From contig NZ_WJIB01000004.1 in the NCBI RefSeq assembly GCF_019400745.1, positions 310,001-374,000 of the forward strand: 64,000 nucleotides of DNA. Direction: 5' to 3'. A program made the translations under genes and the position numbers. This DNA comes from Cohnella sp. CFH 77786. Lineage in GTDB: Bacteria; Bacillota; Bacilli; Paenibacillales; Paenibacillaceae. Of this stretch, positions 43,503-53,217 are shown one piece after another; within the stretch, counting starts at the first letter, position 1, and every line of letters begins with the position of its first letter. Under the pieces are notes generated by a model. It ran no database searches. It had not been told where the DNA came from and worked only from the letters and a program-made list of their open reading frames with translations.

Positions 43503-44594
43503 ATGAAGCCGAAGTATCAGATTATCATTGATGATATAAAAAGCAATATCCTGTCGGGAACCTACAAAGCGGGCGACCAAATTCCTACGGAATCCGCTTT
43601 GCAGGACAGCTACAACGTTAGCCGCCAGACGGTACGGAAGGCCATTCTGGAGTTATCGAACGAGGGGTTCCTGAGAAGCGAGAAGGGATCCGGCACGTAC
43701 GTCAGCAGCCAGTACCGGTCCAGATCGGGCGGGAAAGCCATGAAGAAAACGATCGGTGTCATCACGACCTATATCTCGGATTACATCTTCCCCTCCATTA
43801 TCCGCGGAATCGAAAGCCGATTAAACGAAGACAATTATTCGCTGCTGTTAGCCAGTACCAATAATGATATCGCGCAGGAAAAAAAGGCGTTGGAAATGAT
43901 GCTGTCCTACGGCGTGGACGGACTGATTATTGAGCCTACCCGAAGCAACGTATACAACCCCAATATTGCATATTACCTGTCTTTTAAGGAGCAGGAGATT
44001 CCGTTCGCGATGATCAATGCCTACTATGAAGAGTTGGAGGTTCCTTTCTTCTGTCTGGATGACGTGCAGTCCAGCTATCTCGCAACCCGGGAACTGATTG
44101 CCAAAGGCCATACGCAGATCGGCATTATCGCGAAAATGGATGACTTGCAAGGGAAGTTTAGAATGAAAGGATTTATCAAGGCGATCGGGGAAGCCAAATT
44201 ACGGTTTCAGCCCGAGCATGTGCTTTCATTCGATACGGCGACGAAGCCGGATTTATCCGCTAACTTGGAAGCGTTTCTGGGCGACAATCGGGATGGATTG
44301 ACTGCGCTTGTGTGTTACAACGACGAGGTAGGCCTGGAAGTCGTCCATGTCTGCAGAAGGCTGGGAATCTCCATTCCGGACGAGCTGTCCATCATTGGCC
44401 AGGACAACTCGTATATCGCCAAAAACGCGAATATCAAACTGACGACGCTGACTCACCCTCAAGAGCAAATGGGACGCGACGCGGCGGACTGGGTCATTAA
44501 GAATTTGCAAGGCAAAAAAGACTTGCCCGCAGGCACCTACTACCAGCCCGTATTGATTGAGGGCGAAACCGTAAAAGCGATTGAAGTGGAATAG
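43503..44594 (+). CDS. araR: Arabinose-responsive repressor AraR (GntR-LacI hybrid)
   Basis: 363 residues. N-terminal GntR winged helix (1-70): IIDDIKSNILSGTYKAGDQI, then SVSRQTVRKAIL-type recognition helix (YNVSRQTVRKAILELS). The C-terminal part is a LacI-type sugar-binding domain (KTIGVITTYISDYIFPSII, GVDGLIIEP, ALVCYNDEVGLEVV, LSIIGQDNSYIAK). This hybrid is the AraR architecture. Divergent to araBDA with two operators between. ATG 43503 is chosen because the domain begins there. Confidence 0.95.
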   Translation: MKPKYQIIIDDIKSNILSGTYKAGDQIPTESALQDSYNVSRQTVRKAILELSNEGFLRSEKGSGTYVSSQYRSRSGGKAMKKTIGVITTYISDYIFPSIIRGIESRLNEDNYSLLLASTNNDIAQEKKALEMMLSYGVDGLIIEPTRSNVYNPNIAYYLSFKEQEIPFAMINAYYEELEVPFFCLDDVQSSYLATRELIAKGHTQIGIIAKMDDLQGKFRMKGFIKAIGEAKLRFQPEHVLSFDTATKPDLSANLEAFLGDNRDGLTALVCYNDEVGLEVVHVCRRLGISIPDELSIIGQDNSYIAKNANIKLTTLTHPQEQMGRDAADWVIKNLQGKKDLPAGTYYQPVLIEGETVKAIEVE

Positions 44595-44629
44595 TTAGGG
44601 TCTGAGTGCTTTCAAGCGTCTCTATATAA

Positions 44630-44661
44630 CCAAGCCCGTCGGAAGGATCCGGCGGGCTTGG
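44630..44661 (+). terminator. Terminator of araR
   Basis: CCAAGCCCGTCGG - 6-nt loop - CCGGCGGGCTTGG, 36 bp after the stop. Only a weak T-tract follows. Confidence 0.65.
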
Positions 44662-44703
44662 GGTCGTTTCACTTGTCATCAGGACGGCTCAGCGGAAAGA
44701 AAG

Positions 44704-44759
44704 TGCAAAAAAAGCACACAAACGACTGCATGGAGACAAGCTGTGTTCCTCATTACAAT
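44704..44759 (+). promoter_or_regulatory. Activator site and promoter of the beta-helix enzyme gene
   Basis: ACACAAACNNCTGCATGGAG ends at 44735; TGGAGA serves as a weak -35 and TACAAT (44754-44759) as -10 with a 17-bp spacer. The same block with the same spacing precedes the binding-protein gene at 50787. The region to 44915 also holds a cre site. Confidence 0.65.
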
Positions 44760-44805
44760 AAGATTATTGCATGAATTCGCATTTGGTTGGTATTTTTTCC
44801 ATTTA

Positions 44806-44821
44806 ATGAAAGCGCATTCAA
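44806..44821 (+). promoter_or_regulatory. cre (CcpA) site
   Basis: ATGAAAGCGCATTCAA fits the relaxed cre consensus fully. It lies about 50 bp after the -10 box, a roadblock position. Confidence 0.65.
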
Positions 44822-44915
44822 TCAATAATGGGAGGTGATCCGTATGTAGCTTGTTAAGCTATATTGTGTGGTAAGGCATACGGAAATAAGTTAGAGTTCT
44901 AAGGAGGTTTGATCT

Positions 44916-47900
44916 ATGTCCATTTATCAATTGGCTTATCAACGCAGTCGATTTCTCGGTTTCGTTTTGCTTATCCTTTGCTTAGGCGTTCCCATGATTT
45001 CTTGGCCCAAAGAAGTAAGTGCTGCCATTCAAGCGACCTATTATGTATCTCCTGTCGGCAGCGATTCGAATCCCGGGACGCAAGCGGCGCCCTTTTTAAC
45101 GATCCAAAAGGCAAGGGATACGGTTCGGACGGTCAGCGGTTCCATGACGGGAGACATCGTGGTTTATTTGCGGGGCGGGAATTACTTCCTCAGCAATACG
45201 GTTAATTTCACGAATGCGGATTCCGGGTCCAACGGCTTTCAAATTCGATATGAAGCCTATCCTGGGGAAAAACCGGTAATGAGCGGCGGCACCAAGATTA
45301 ATGGTTGGACGAGAGATACAACGAATACGAACCTGTTCAAGGCAACTTTGACTAGAAACAAAAAACTGCGCGCCTTATATGTCAACGGTCAAAGAGCTTA
45401 CATGACGAGCAAGACGATCAACGCGCTCGGCGGCTATGGTACGTATTCCATTACGGCTGGGCAAGCTTCCTGGGCTTGGGCCAGCGGATCGCAGTCTGCG
45501 GGAACGAAATTTAATGCGACCGACTTGCCGATTGCGACGAGAAACCAATCGGATATCGAGCTTGAAACGCAGATGACCTGGAACCGCGTAATCGTCAGCG
45601 TAGATACGATCACGAATATCGGCAGCGGGCAGGTTGCCGCTATGCTGCAACAGCCGTACGGAGCTATTGCTCAGCGTATCAATTGGTCGCCATATAGTAC
45701 GAACGGTTCCCAGAACGTATACAATGTGTTCGAATGGCTGACGAGCCCTGGACAATTTTATTTCGACAGAGCGAACCAAACGGTCTATTACTATCCGCGC
45801 GCCGGCGAGGATATGAGCACGGCGGAAGTCATTGCGCCGAATTTGGAAACACTGATCAATATTCAAGGGACGCCGATTACGGGACGGGTGCAAAATCTCG
45901 CGTTCAAAGGCATTACCTTTGCCCACTCGGATTATAACTTGTATCAGGTCGGAAACTCGTCAGGAGCCGCAACCGTACAAGCGGCAACGGTTGTCACTGC
46001 CTACGGGAATCCAAACTGGCATCGGGATTTCTACCGGAATTATGATATTTTCCCTGGGGCAATCAAGGTTAATGCCGCCAATAACATTCAATTCCTTGAC
46101 GGCGAAGTCAAGCTCACCGGCGCGGATGGCATCGTCTTGGAGAATGACGTGCAGAACGTACTTATTTCCGGAAACTTCATCTATTCGACAGGCGGGACTT
46201 CGGTATCCGTCGGTCACCCGCAGCACGTTTACGTGAATGACCCGTCGAATTACCAAGTTTCGGACGGCGCGCCAGTTTCCAAGGAGAAATTTGCAAGCGG
46301 TACGGAGGCTGTTCCCCAAAATATTACGGTTTCAAATAACTATATATTGGATAGCAGCAGACTGTTTTTGGGACATGCGGCGATTACCGCGTTTTTTACG
46401 GATTCGCTCGACGTCAATCACAACCGGATCAAAAATACGCCGTATAACGGGATTTCGTTGGGGTGGGGATGGTCGAACTTCAACGGCAATTCCGTCTCCA
46501 CGTTACCGAACATCCCGACGACGACGGCGAAGAACAACAATCTTAGCTATAATCATATTGTAGACACGATGCAAGTTTTAAACGATGCGGGACCGATTTA
46601 CACGTTAGGAAGCATGCCCGTTACCACGATCAGCAACAACTATTTCGAGGGCGTCCCTGCCGGTCATAAATATGCCATGCATCCGGATGAAGGATCGGCT
46701 TATATCGCGATGCAAAATAATGTAATGAACGTAAATCCCGGGATAACCTGGACGCTGAACTCCGATAATACGGCGACATTCGGTTATAAACATGATTTAA
46801 ACTTCACGCAGAACTATGCAACCGTTAACAAAATCTCCAACTACAACGTACCGAACAGCGTGATACAAAACGTAAACGCTTATTCGGATAACGTATGGCC
46901 AATCGAAGCCTATAACATTACGTTGAATTCCGGCGTGTCCGACTCGTATAGGGGTCTTGTTACGGCAACAGGCGTGCCTTTGCAGGACTACGTGCTCCCT
47001 TCCAGTGTTTTTGTGGATGCATCGACGACATCGATCGGCATTAAATCCGCTGGCGATGCAAGCAAATCCATCTGGCTTGCGCCTTCGGGGACGACGAATT
47101 TCGTAGAAGGCGCAACAATGAAGAGAGCAAGCGGAACAGCCAGCTCGATTGCGGTACCACAGACAGCGGGTACGTATAAACTGTATGTTGTAGACGCCCA
47201 GGGGAACCGATCAGCGGAATCCATGTATATGGTAAGAGTAACCGCGTCCTCTACGGGCAGCGTGTATGAAGCGGAATCCGCGCAGCTTTCGAGCGGCGCT
47301 AAAGTAAACACGGATCACCCGGGATATACGGGAACCGGATTCGTTGACGGATACTGGAGCTCCGGAGCGACCACGACCTTCAGCGTCAATGTTGCGTCTG
47401 CAGGCAGTTACCGTGTGACCGCTCGCTATGGTAACGCTCAGAACAACCCGTCAACGGTGAGCATTTACGTAAACGGTACGAAAATCAAACAAACAAGCTT
47501 CCCGAGGCTCGCGAACTGGGATACGTGGAGCAATCAATCCGAAGTGTTGACGCTGAACGCCGGAACGAATACGATTACCTACAAATACGATACTGGCGAT
47601 ACAGGTTGGATCAATCTTGATCGTATCACAGTATTGCCTGTGAAGTTTGAAGCGGAATCCGGGCAGCTTTTGGGCGGCGCTAAAGTAAACACGGATCACC
47701 CGGGATATACGGGAACCGGATTCGTTGACGGATACTGGATCTTGGGAGCGACCACGACATTCAGCGTAACCGCCGCAACGGAAGGGAATTATAACGTAAC
47801 GGCGCGTTACGCAAACGCCCAAAACAATCCATCGACTGTGAGTATTTATGTGAACGGAACGAAAATCAAGCAAACCAGCTTCCCAAGACTTGCGAATTGG

Positions 47901-48020
47901 GATACGTGGGGGGATCAAACCGAAGTATTAGCCTTAAACGCAGGAGTCAATACGATTACGTATAAGTACGAATCCGGCGATACGGGTTGGATTAACCTCG
48001 ATTACATCCAGGTTCAATAA
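44916..48020 (+). CDS. Secreted beta-helix glycosidase (GH141-like) with two C-terminal binding modules
   Basis: 1034 residues. Signal peptide about 1-37. Residues 40-780 form a right-handed parallel beta-helix: it opens with TYYVSPVGSDSNPGTQAAPF, then DIVVYLRGGNYFLSNTV and LRALYVNGQRAYM, as in GH141-type enzymes acting on complex plant polysaccharides. Two tandem modules of about 120 residues follow (785-908 and 911-1034; YEAESAQLSSGAKV and FEAESGQLLGGAKV), of CBM6/35-like type. They share 66 identical bases. AAGGAGG precedes the ATG. It likely trims a polymer outside the cell for the ABC importer downstream; the exact activity is inference. Confidence 0.8.
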   Translation: MSIYQLAYQRSRFLGFVLLILCLGVPMISWPKEVSAAIQATYYVSPVGSDSNPGTQAAPFLTIQKARDTVRTVSGSMTGDIVVYLRGGNYFLSNTVNFTNADSGSNGFQIRYEAYPGEKPVMSGGTKINGWTRDTTNTNLFKATLTRNKKLRALYVNGQRAYMTSKTINALGGYGTYSITAGQASWAWASGSQSAGTKFNATDLPIATRNQSDIELETQMTWNRVIVSVDTITNIGSGQVAAMLQQPYGAIAQRINWSPYSTNGSQNVYNVFEWLTSPGQFYFDRANQTVYYYPRAGEDMSTAEVIAPNLETLINIQGTPITGRVQNLAFKGITFAHSDYNLYQVGNSSGAATVQAATVVTAYGNPNWHRDFYRNYDIFPGAIKVNAANNIQFLDGEVKLTGADGIVLENDVQNVLISGNFIYSTGGTSVSVGHPQHVYVNDPSNYQVSDGAPVSKEKFASGTEAVPQNITVSNNYILDSSRLFLGHAAITAFFTDSLDVNHNRIKNTPYNGISLGWGWSNFNGNSVSTLPNIPTTTAKNNNLSYNHIVDTMQVLNDAGPIYTLGSMPVTTISNNYFEGVPAGHKYAMHPDEGSAYIAMQNNVMNVNPGITWTLNSDNTATFGYKHDLNFTQNYATVNKISNYNVPNSVIQNVNAYSDNVWPIEAYNITLNSGVSDSYRGLVTATGVPLQDYVLPSSVFVDASTTSIGIKSAGDASKSIWLAPSGTTNFVEGATMKRASGTASSIAVPQTAGTYKLYVVDAQGNRSAESMYMVRVTASSTGSVYEAESAQLSSGAKVNTDHPGYTGTGFVDGYWSSGATTTFSVNVASAGSYRVTARYGNAQNNPSTVSIYVNGTKIKQTSFPRLANWDTWSNQSEVLTLNAGTNTITYKYDTGDTGWINLDRITVLPVKFEAESGQLLGGAKVNTDHPGYTGTGFVDGYWILGATTTFSVTAATEGNYNVTARYANAQNNPSTVSIYVNGTKIKQTSFPRLANWDTWGDQTEVLALNAGVNTITYKYESGDTGWINLDYIQVQ

Positions 48021-48028
48021 GTGATAAC

Positions 48029-48062
48029 AGGACCTGTTTCCCTTCTTGGGAAACTAGGTCCT
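48029..48062. terminator. Bidirectional terminator between beta-helix gene and regulator
   Basis: AGGACCTGTTTCCC - TTCTT - GGGAAACTAGGTCCT, followed by GTTTT. It overlaps the last codons of the convergent regulator gene. Confidence 0.75.
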
Positions 48063-48836
48063 GTTTTCGTCGGTTTCATTCGCTAACCGGCTCTTATACT
48101 CGGTTGGCGTCATTCCCGTAAACTGCTTGAAAATACGGCTGAAGTAAAAGGGATCGGGATAACCGACGGCTTCGCCAACCTCTTTGACGGTAAGCTCTTT
48201 TTTTAGCGAGAGCAGATGCTTGGCTTCGTTCATTCGGAGCGACATGATGTATTTGGATGGAGACTCCCCGGCAAATTTCAAAAAAATCTTGCTCAAATGC
48301 GGAGCATTAATGTTAAATTGTCTCGCAATATCTTCGAGGCTGATTTCCCGATAATAGTTAGATTTAATGAACTCGGCTACCGACTTTACCGTTTCTTCGG
48401 GTGAATATTGCTTTTTGGACAAGGGGGTCGGAGATCTCAAATCCGATCTTTTGCTCTCAATCTGTATTTTTAATCCAGAGAGCAGACCTTCCAAGTCCTT
48501 TTTTTTGACGGGTTTGAGCAAATAATCGATCACATTCATTTTCAACGCCTGTCGCGCGTACTCGAACTCGCTATAACCGCTGATAATGATTTTTTTTACC
48601 GAGGGGTAAATCTTTTCCACTGTGTTAATGAGTTCAATTCCGTCCAGAACGGGCATGTGGATATCCGTGATAATAATATCCGGAACTTGCGTGTTTTTCA
48701 TGAACTGCAAGACGCTTTCTCCGTTATTTGAAGCGCAAATCACTTGGAAAAGTTCATCCGTATTCTGTATCTGTGAGACAAGTGTCTTACGCAGCAAAGG
48801 TTCGTCTTCGGCGACGATAATCGTAATTGGATTCAT
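48054..48836 (-). CDS. YesN-type AraC-family response regulator
   Basis: 260 residues, short for YesN. Receiver 1-125: acidic AEDEP, phospho-Asp in IIITDIHMPVLDGIEL, Lys in YLLKPVKKKDLEG. AraC helix-turn-helix 155-255: ISLEDIARQFNINAPHLSKI and VGYPDPFYFSRIFKQFTGMT. It is encoded 5 bp after the sensor kinase and should activate the flanking carbohydrate genes, plausibly at the paired sites near 44715 and 50787. Confidence 0.93.
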   Translation of the reverse strand: MNPITIIVAEDEPLLRKTLVSQIQNTDELFQVICASNNGESVLQFMKNTQVPDIIITDIHMPVLDGIELINTVEKIYPSVKKIIISGYSEFEYARQALKMNVIDYLLKPVKKKDLEGLLSGLKIQIESKRSDLRSPTPLSKKQYSPEETVKSVAEFIKSNYYREISLEDIARQFNINAPHLSKIFLKFAGESPSKYIMSLRMNEAKHLLSLKKELTVKEVGEAVGYPDPFYFSRIFKQFTGMTPTEYKSRLANETDENRT

Positions 48837-48841
48837 TTCCC

Positions 48842-50692
48842 TTATCCTCCTTTATCTTTCAAGTAGAGGGGGCCGCCAACCGTAACGACAGCACCGCGAT
48901 CAGGCAGATTGCGAACATCGAATACCATCTGAGGGCCATAATGCAATTTCAACCGAATGTATACATTGAGCAGCCCCATGCCTTGCAATCTAAGAGCCGG
49001 AAGCACATTGCTGTCTTCGATCTCTTTAATTTGTTCGAATAACCGTGCGAATTCCTGATCTTCGAACCCAGGACCGTTATCCGCTACTTCAATAATCCAT
49101 CGATTATCCAGGATTTTCCCGCTGACTGATATCATCCAGGGAGGACTTGTTTTCGTTCCGTATTTTAGCGCATTTTCGACGAGCGGCTGGATCATGATCT
49201 TGGGGATTTGAATTCTTTGAATCGAGTCATCGAAATGAATTGTGCTGGAAAGCATATCTCCATAACGAAGTTTCATGCACGTCAAGTACATTTCGGTATA
49301 GTTGAGCTCTGTTTGAATGTCCACAAGAGAGGATTCGTCAGTTGCAATATATCGCATCATGTCGGACAAATTGTCGCACATGACAATAATCTGTTCATAC
49401 ATCTTTTCATAAGCCATGGCGCTAATCGTCGCCAGTGAATTGTACAAAAAATGCGGATTCATTTGGGACTGAAGCGCGGTTATTTTAGCTTGCAGCTCTT
49501 GCGTTCGCGAGAGCAACAATTGATCAAACGACTCTTTGAGCCGGGCGTTCATTTTCACGAAAGAAGCATGAAGCCTGTCCCATTCGTTTAAACCGCTGTT
49601 TAATTCGGCCGCGGTGCCGGAAACGAGAGATTCCAAGCTCATTGATTTAATCGTTTTATTGAGAGCGCTTAGAGGACGAGTTATTTTTCTGGATGCAAAA
49701 TAAGACAAAATGATGAGAAAGGAAAGGATAACCAAAGTAACCAGGATAGCCAGTTTCGTGAACTTGTTGAGCGGAGAGATCAGGGTTTTGTTTGAAATCA
49801 TTACAGCAATATTCCAGTTCGTTAATTCAGAGTGCTTAATCGTAAGCAGAACTTTGTCTCTCGCTATTGGATCGTTGATATACATGCGTTGATCGGATGA
49901 AAAGTTATTCGACGGATTGCTTAGGATGCGATTCACGAATTGTTTGACCTGTTCGGAGGATTCATACGGATATATGACTTCACCGGCATTGGTATAAATG
50001 ATAACCTTTTCAAGAGATGGATTGTGTTTGGCTAGTTTGATGAAGCCGTTAAATACTTTGTTGTAGTCCTGCTTAACTTCAACAATGCCTTCAGGAGTAT
50101 TATATTTGTCGGAGAAACGGCGGAATAACGACAGAGATACGCTCTTTTTTAAATTTACGGTACCCGCGTTCGACTCCGATAGAAGGAGCACTTTCTTGTT
50201 CTTGCTGTCATTTACGAGATGGAACCAGGGCTGGCTATAAATATCGCTTTTCTTTTGGCTGTTATCGAAACCTACTCCAATGGAAATTCCCGAAAATAAA
50301 TGCAGGTAAACTTGTTGTACGGGGTAAGAAGGACCAACCAATGCAACCAAAATATCGTAAAGATCGGTGTTAGACTTTTTTAAACGTGGATGATTGGGGT
50401 CAGAAGAAAGAGGCTCGTTTTCAATGCCTGAAGGTTCGTACGCCGAGATACGGTCGGTAATGAGATTGGAATATAAGATACTGACGGAGACGGAATCTAA
50501 TTTTTGCACCTCCAGATCCAGTTGCGTTTGAAGCGCTGCGGACAACTCGGATATGGAGTTAAACGCTTTTGTTTTAAGCAGGTTAGAAGCCCATAAATAA
50601 AAAAGAACGAATAAAATCGTGATTCCGACAATGATAATCGTCGAATAGGTGAGAAACAGGATCGAACGGATCGAACGCGGCATTCGCAGCAA
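48842..50692 (-). CDS. YesM-family sensor histidine kinase
   Basis: 616 residues: TM1 (FLTYSTIIIVGITILFVLFY), extracytoplasmic sensor (35-295), TM2 (LAILVTLVILSFLIILSYF), HAMP, then His_kinase with ALQSQMNPHFLYNSLATIS and HATPase with IQPLVENALKYG, DNGPGFEDQ and LQGMGLLNVYI. It forms a pair with the regulator downstream. Start TTG 50692, or ATG 50683; neither has a strong site. It is divergent to the ABC transporter genes, so it likely senses the same glycan. Confidence 0.92.
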   Translation of the reverse strand: MLRMPRSIRSILFLTYSTIIIVGITILFVLFYLWASNLLKTKAFNSISELSAALQTQLDLEVQKLDSVSVSILYSNLITDRISAYEPSGIENEPLSSDPNHPRLKKSNTDLYDILVALVGPSYPVQQVYLHLFSGISIGVGFDNSQKKSDIYSQPWFHLVNDSKNKKVLLLSESNAGTVNLKKSVSLSLFRRFSDKYNTPEGIVEVKQDYNKVFNGFIKLAKHNPSLEKVIIYTNAGEVIYPYESSEQVKQFVNRILSNPSNNFSSDQRMYINDPIARDKVLLTIKHSELTNWNIAVMISNKTLISPLNKFTKLAILVTLVILSFLIILSYFASRKITRPLSALNKTIKSMSLESLVSGTAAELNSGLNEWDRLHASFVKMNARLKESFDQLLLSRTQELQAKITALQSQMNPHFLYNSLATISAMAYEKMYEQIIVMCDNLSDMMRYIATDESSLVDIQTELNYTEMYLTCMKLRYGDMLSSTIHFDDSIQRIQIPKIMIQPLVENALKYGTKTSPPWMISVSGKILDNRWIIEVADNGPGFEDQEFARLFEQIKEIEDSNVLPALRLQGMGLLNVYIRLKLHYGPQMVFDVRNLPDRGAVVTVGGPLYLKDKGG

Positions 50693-50775
50693 ATGAATAT
50701 ACCACCCGTTCTGACGTTGATTTGCCTCTCATTGTGCATCTTGTGGGAAACAATTGTCAACCCTCGGCAAATTAA

Positions 50776-50831
50776 TACAAATCAAACACACAAACATCTG
50801 CATGGAGGACATGACAGCGCTTTACTATAAT
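50776..50831 (+). promoter_or_regulatory. Activator site and promoter of the ABC operon
   Basis: ACACAAACNNCTGCATGGAG ends at 50807; TGGAGG (50803-50808) and TATAAT (50826-50831) are 17 bp apart, exactly as at 44715-44759. Confidence 0.65.
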
Positions 50832-50845
50832 GAAATTGCATAATG

Positions 50846-50859
50846 TGAATGCGGTTACA
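50846..50859 (+). promoter_or_regulatory. cre-like site before the binding-protein gene
   Basis: TGAATGCGGTTACA matches the cre consensus TGWAANCGNTNWCA with one mismatch, 15 bp after the -10 box. Confidence 0.45.
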
Positions 50860-50883
50860 AAACAATGTGAAGGGGAGTTTTGC

Positions 50884-52254
50884 ATGAAGAAAGCGTTGAG
50901 CATGCTTCTAGTGCTCGGACTAGCGGGCGGATTGTTGAGCGCCTGCGGTAATTCCGGGAACAATGGAAATTCGCCGCAAGCATCGAGTGAAGCAAGCAGT
51001 GCTCCTAGTCAGGCAGCCGCGACGGAAAGCTCCGCTTCGGAGAAGAAGGACGTGACCCTGTCCTATTTAGCAAGTCAAGACTGGATTAAAGAGCCGGAAA
51101 TGAAGTTGGCCGAAAAATTCGAAGAGCAAACCGGCATTCATATCGACTATCAAATCGTACCCTCGGATCAATACTTCAATGTGCTCAAGGCTAAACTGGC
51201 GGCAGGGGAAGCGCCTGACATCTTCGGCGGGCAGAGCGGCAAATTCGACTTAGGTCCTTTGTACGATGTTGAAAATAACGCGGTCGATTTGACGAATGAA
51301 GAGTGGGTAAAAAGAGAGGATCCTCTGTTCATTGAGCAAGCAACTTGGAATTCCAAAGTCTACGCGCTGACGATATGGGATCCGAGCTCCAGCTGGATTA
51401 TTGTATATAACAAGAAAATTTTCGAAAAGCTCGGATTGAGCATTCCGAAAAGTTACGCGGAGTTCCTCTCCGTTTGCGAAGCGATCAAGGCTTCCGGTAT
51501 TACGCCGATCTATGAGCCGGTTTCCGACGGTTGGCACCACGTACTCTGGTTCCCCGAGTTGGGGGTAAGATACGAAGAACAGGATCCGGGGCTTGCCGGT
51601 AAATTAATTAACAACCAAGAAAAGTTCGAAAATGCGGCCGTTCTGGAGCAATCGCTGTCCCAATTCAATGAATTGATGCAAAAAGGCTTCTTTGGCGATA
51701 ATGCTTTGTCCAACACCTACGCCGATACCGAGAAGAATATGGCCAGCGGCCAATATGCGATGACGGTTTACAATATCGGCTTGCCGGCGCAGATTGAAAA
51801 GGCCGTTCCTGGCAGCAGCGCGGCGGACTACGGATTTTTCCCGATTCCGCTCAATGACAACCAAGGCTTGAACGTTAACCCTGCGGCGCCAAGCAAGTTC
51901 ATATCCGTCAGCTCCAAGCATATCGACGAGGCCAAACAGTACTTTGCCTACTTAACCCAACCGGAAAATCTCCAATATTTGCTTGATAACGAACCCAAAT
52001 TTACCGATCTGAATTTCTCGGGAGTTAAAGCCAAATTCAATGAGAATCAAAAGGCGTTTTTCGATACTTACGGTCAACACACGGGCACCGTATATCAAAC
52101 GGCCATCAATTACTTGAATCCACAATGGATGGATATCGGCAAAGATATGACCGCAATGATCGGCAAGCAAATGACGCCGAAAGATATTTTGAAAAACATC
52201 GATAAAAGACGCGAGCAACTAGCGAAAACCGCGAAAGATTCGAACTGGAAATAA
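50884..52254 (+). CDS. Sugar-binding lipoprotein of ABC transporter
   Basis: 456 residues, family-1 binding protein. Signal with lipobox GLLSAC (Cys about 21), a Ser/Ala-rich tether, then DVTLSYLASQDWIKEPEMKL, GEAPDIFGGQSGKFD, and GQYAMTVYNIGLPAQIE. It captures an oligosaccharide and presents it to the two permeases that follow. GGGGAG lies 6 nt before ATG 50884; the upstream in-frame ATG at 50830 overlaps the -10 box and is not used. Confidence 0.93.
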   Translation: MKKALSMLLVLGLAGGLLSACGNSGNNGNSPQASSEASSAPSQAAATESSASEKKDVTLSYLASQDWIKEPEMKLAEKFEEQTGIHIDYQIVPSDQYFNVLKAKLAAGEAPDIFGGQSGKFDLGPLYDVENNAVDLTNEEWVKREDPLFIEQATWNSKVYALTIWDPSSSWIIVYNKKIFEKLGLSIPKSYAEFLSVCEAIKASGITPIYEPVSDGWHHVLWFPELGVRYEEQDPGLAGKLINNQEKFENAAVLEQSLSQFNELMQKGFFGDNALSNTYADTEKNMASGQYAMTVYNIGLPAQIEKAVPGSSAADYGFFPIPLNDNQGLNVNPAAPSKFISVSSKHIDEAKQYFAYLTQPENLQYLLDNEPKFTDLNFSGVKAKFNENQKAFFDTYGQHTGTVYQTAINYLNPQWMDIGKDMTAMIGKQMTPKDILKNIDKRREQLAKTAKDSNWK

Positions 52255-52275
52255 AATCGGCGAATGATAAAACGG

Positions 52276-52307
52276 GGCTCGATTATAACATCGGTTATTA
52301 TCGAGCC
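52276..52307 (+). terminator. Attenuator hairpin between binding protein and permeases
   Basis: GGCTCGAT..ATAAC / GTTAT..ATCGAGCC then TTGCTTTTA. Such hairpins let the binding protein be made in excess over the membrane subunits. Confidence 0.65.
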
Positions 52308-52347
52308 TTGCTTTTATCGAATGTCGAAAGAGAACGGGGAAACCACG

Positions 52348-53217
52348 ATGACGAAACGAATGTATCCGTTTTATTTTGTCTCGATTGCGTTATGCTTTTA
52401 CGTTGTTTTTACTGTTGTTCCTGGTTTGATGGGGATCTACTTATCTTTAACGGACTGGAACAGCTATGCCAAAGAAATTCACTTTGTCGGACTCGCCAAC
52501 TTCAAGACGATTTTTTCATCCGATGAAAATTACCTGCTTGGAATAAAGAATACGGTAATTTTCACGATTTCAACGATCATGATTAAAACCGTTATCGGGT
52601 TGCTCTTAGCCGTTCTCGTGAATAAAGGAATCAAATGGAAAAGCCTGCATCGCGTCATCCTGTTTCTGCCGGCTGTTATACCGATGCTTGTAGTTGGAAT
52701 CATATTCAAATCAATCTTCGAACCCCAGCAAGGATTCATGAATGAGGCTTTACGGGCGATCGGGCTGAATGCGTGGACCCAACATTGGTTGACGGATATT
52801 CAGTGGGCCTTCAAATCGATTATTGCGGTTGATGTTTGGAAAGGCGCAGGCTACATTATGGTCATCTTGTTAGCCAGTCTGCAAGCCATTTCCAATTCTT
52901 ATTACGAAGCCGCGGAAATCGATGGAGCCAACGCTTTCATGAAATTCAGATTTATTACCGTCCCTTTATTGATGCCCGCGCTTACGGTAACGACCGTCTT
53001 GAATCTATTATACGGACTTAAAGTTTTCGACACGGTATACGTCCTTACGAATGGAGGACCGGGATACGCGACGGAAGTTGTCTATACGCAAGTGTTCAGT
53101 CAGTTTTCTCTTGGAAGTTATGGCGTCGGTACAGCTTTAATAACCGTGTTGTTTTTCATCATGACTCTGCTGGGCTATTTCGCCATCAAGTTAATGTCAA
53201 GAGAGGAACAGAATTGA
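52348..53217 (+). CDS. Sugar ABC transporter permease (MalF/UgpA type)
   Basis: 289 residues with six TM helices. The EAA loop reads YYEAAEIDGANAFMKFRFIT. The chosen ATG 52348 (MTKRMYPFYFVSIALCFYV) follows GGGGAAACC. Stop and next start are directly adjacent, so translation is coupled with the partner permease. Confidence 0.92.
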   Translation: MTKRMYPFYFVSIALCFYVVFTVVPGLMGIYLSLTDWNSYAKEIHFVGLANFKTIFSSDENYLLGIKNTVIFTISTIMIKTVIGLLLAVLVNKGIKWKSLHRVILFLPAVIPMLVVGIIFKSIFEPQQGFMNEALRAIGLNAWTQHWLTDIQWAFKSIIAVDVWKGAGYIMVILLASLQAISNSYYEAAEIDGANAFMKFRFITVPLLMPALTVTTVLNLLYGLKVFDTVYVLTNGGPGYATEVVYTQVFSQFSLGSYGVGTALITVLFFIMTLLGYFAIKLMSREEQN

